From: a bacterium BMS3Abin08
GTDB lineage: Bacteria > Nitrospirota > Thermodesulfovibrionia > Thermodesulfovibrionales > JdFR-85
Length of the DNA stretch: 39,932 nt
Assembly: GCA_002897935.1 (NCBI GenBank)
Contig: BDTA01000116.1
Location: forward strand, 1 to 39,932
Direction: 5' to 3'
Under the pieces are notes generated by a model. It made no database searches and had not been told where the DNA came from. It worked only from the letters and a program-made list of their open reading frames with translations. Position numbers and translations under genes: made by a program. This document shows, piece after piece, positions 38,945 to 39,932 of the stretch (position 1 is its first letter; the number at the start of each line of letters is the position of its first letter).

Positions 38945-39932
38945 TTATATTCCCAACATAACTTTTTCGAGTATTTCAGTATCAACGCCGGAGACTATCT
39001 TGACCTTGCCTATCTCTTCGGGAAGGACAAACCTTACCGTACCTGAGAGGGCCTTTTTATCAAGGGCCATTGCACTTGATATGTTTGACATGTTTAATTG
39101 ATGCCCGGCTTCGGCGGGAAGGCCGTAGGCCCTCACAAGTTTTCTGATCGAGTCTACACCTTCACTGTCAATCATGCCAAGAGAGCGGGCAATTTCCGCC
39201 TCATATACCATACCTATTGCAACCGCTTCACCATGGAGGTACCGTTGATAGCCGGTTACCGTTTCAATGGCATGTCCTACGGTGTGTCCATAGTTGAGAA
39301 TTGCCCTTAACCCGGACTCCCTTTCGTCCTTCGATACCACTGCAGCCTTGATTCCGCATGACCTCCTGATAACAGCCGACAGTGTTTCAGGGTCAAGACC
39401 AAGTAATTCATCCCTTTTTTTATCAAGATACTCAAAAAATTCCCTGTCCCATATGACACCGTACTTTATTACCTCGGCAATGCCTGAGAGTAATTCTCTT
39501 TCAGGCAGGGTCTTCAGTGTCTCTATGTCTATCCAGACAAGTCCCGGCTGATAAAATGTCCCTATCATGTTCTTCCCGAGGTGATGGTTCACGCCGGTCT
39601 TTCCACCGACTGAACTGTCTACCTGGGAGAGGAGGGTTGTGGGAATCTGGATATAGGATATTCCCCTCATATAGGTGGATGCACAGAATCCTGTTATGTC
39701 GCCTACCACTCCACCTCCGAGTGCAAAGATGACCGAGTTCCTGTCAAGTCCTGTCTTGAGAAGCCTGCTGAGGATGTGGTATGCCCAGAGAAGGTCCTTG
39801 TACTCCTCTCCGTCGGGGGTCAGGACCGTATAGACATCGAGTCCTGCCCCTTGAAGTGATTCAAGTACTCTCGATCCGTATAACCCGTAAACGGTCGGGT
39901 TGCTTACAATCGCACATTTTTCGGAAAAGCCA
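38945..39932 (-). CDS. aroB: 3-dehydroquinate synthase, N-terminus outside window
   Basis: About 329 codons of AroB; the first residues (roughly 25-35) lie beyond the right edge. The reading frame continues to the window end: FSEKCAIVSNPTVYGLYG, then TPDGEEYKDL and VIFALGGGVVGDITGFCAS. The rest has PTTLLSQVDSSVGGKTGVNH, KNMIGTFYQP, LPERELLSGIAEVIKYG, ILNYGHTVGHAIE and YLHGEAVAIGM (NAD, zinc and substrate sites: E, H and H residues). It closes DAHP to dehydroquinate in the shikimate pathway. Converges with the sugar dehydrogenase, 65 bases apart. Confidence 0.96.
   Translation of the reverse strand, partial: GFSEKCAIVSNPTVYGLYGSRVLESLQGAGLDVYTVLTPDGEEYKDLLWAYHILSRLLKTGLDRNSVIFALGGGVVGDITGFCASTYMRGISYIQIPTTLLSQVDSSVGGKTGVNHHLGKNMIGTFYQPGLVWIDIETLKTLPERELLSGIAEVIKYGVIWDREFFEYLDKKRDELLGLDPETLSAVIRRSCGIKAAVVSKDERESGLRAILNYGHTVGHAIETVTGYQRYLHGEAVAIGMVYEAEIARSLGMIDSEGVDSIRKLVRAYGLPAEAGHQLNMSNISSAMALDKKALSGTVRFVLPEEIGKVKIVSGVDTEILEKVMLGI

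Overview
The window looks like chromosomal DNA from a diderm, probably anaerobic bacterium. Evidence is a TolC/HlyD-type exporter, lipoproteins with lipoboxes, an 11-heme membrane cytochrome c, a redox-disulfide DUF1858 protein and BamE-like and SlyX-like proteins. Gene content resembles Nitrospirota (Thermodesulfovibrionia-like) or Desulfobacterota, but no rRNA is present, so the phylum is an inference. Most genes are ordinary housekeeping genes. Between them lie unusually many palindromic repeats and MITE-like elements.

Layout. 1-2544 (minus): tripartite exporter (TolC, HlyD and the start of an ABC ATPase). 2621-3260: remnant of a transposase. 3259-7317 (plus): 11-heme cytochrome, repeats, MscS channel, RpiB, a small PD-(D/E)XK-like protein and a lipoprotein. 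7532-11050 (minus): DUF502, DUF1858, a repeat-rich gap, YtxH/DUF948 pair, DUF1456. 11353-12840 (plus): DEAD-box helicase and SlyX. 12962-15803 (minus): two overlapping genes, each a type II/IV-secretion ATPase-like N-terminal domain (MshEN/T2SSE_N type) without any ATPase, joined to repeated DUF202 membrane modules that carry an exact 7-residue arginine-threonine ladder. This is the most unusual locus in the window. 16293-17546 (plus): metallophosphoesterase, possibly acquired. 17707-21270 (minus): substrate-binding protein plus hybrid histidine kinase. 22016-26090 (plus): TPP riboswitch with attenuator, thiS, thiG, an unknown membrane protein, thiE, thiC. 26056-28711 (minus): CPA2 antiporter and TrkA-type regulator. 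28865-29757 (plus): eight-cysteine protein and YraN. 29765-37232 (minus): pgpA-pncC-thpR-recA-pilT-recX-lipoprotein-alaS, a recombination/repair cluster with a pilus retraction ATPase inserted. Then tRNA-Gln, a UDP-sugar dehydrogenase (plus) and a partial aroB (minus) at the right edge.

How the genes work together. The thiamine cluster is a TPP-controlled unit making the thiazole (ThiS, ThiG) and pyrimidine (ThiC) moieties and joining them (ThiE). The CPA2 antiporter and TrkA protein probably form one ion-efflux system. The periplasmic binding protein has no permease beside it and probably feeds the adjacent kinase. recA, recX, thpR, pncC and alaS keep an order seen in many bacteria. Several genes have a good -10 box only 6-8 bases before the start codon, which suggests leaderless transcripts. 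At many genes I moved the start inward to an ATG/GTG with a ribosome binding site; this is stated for each.
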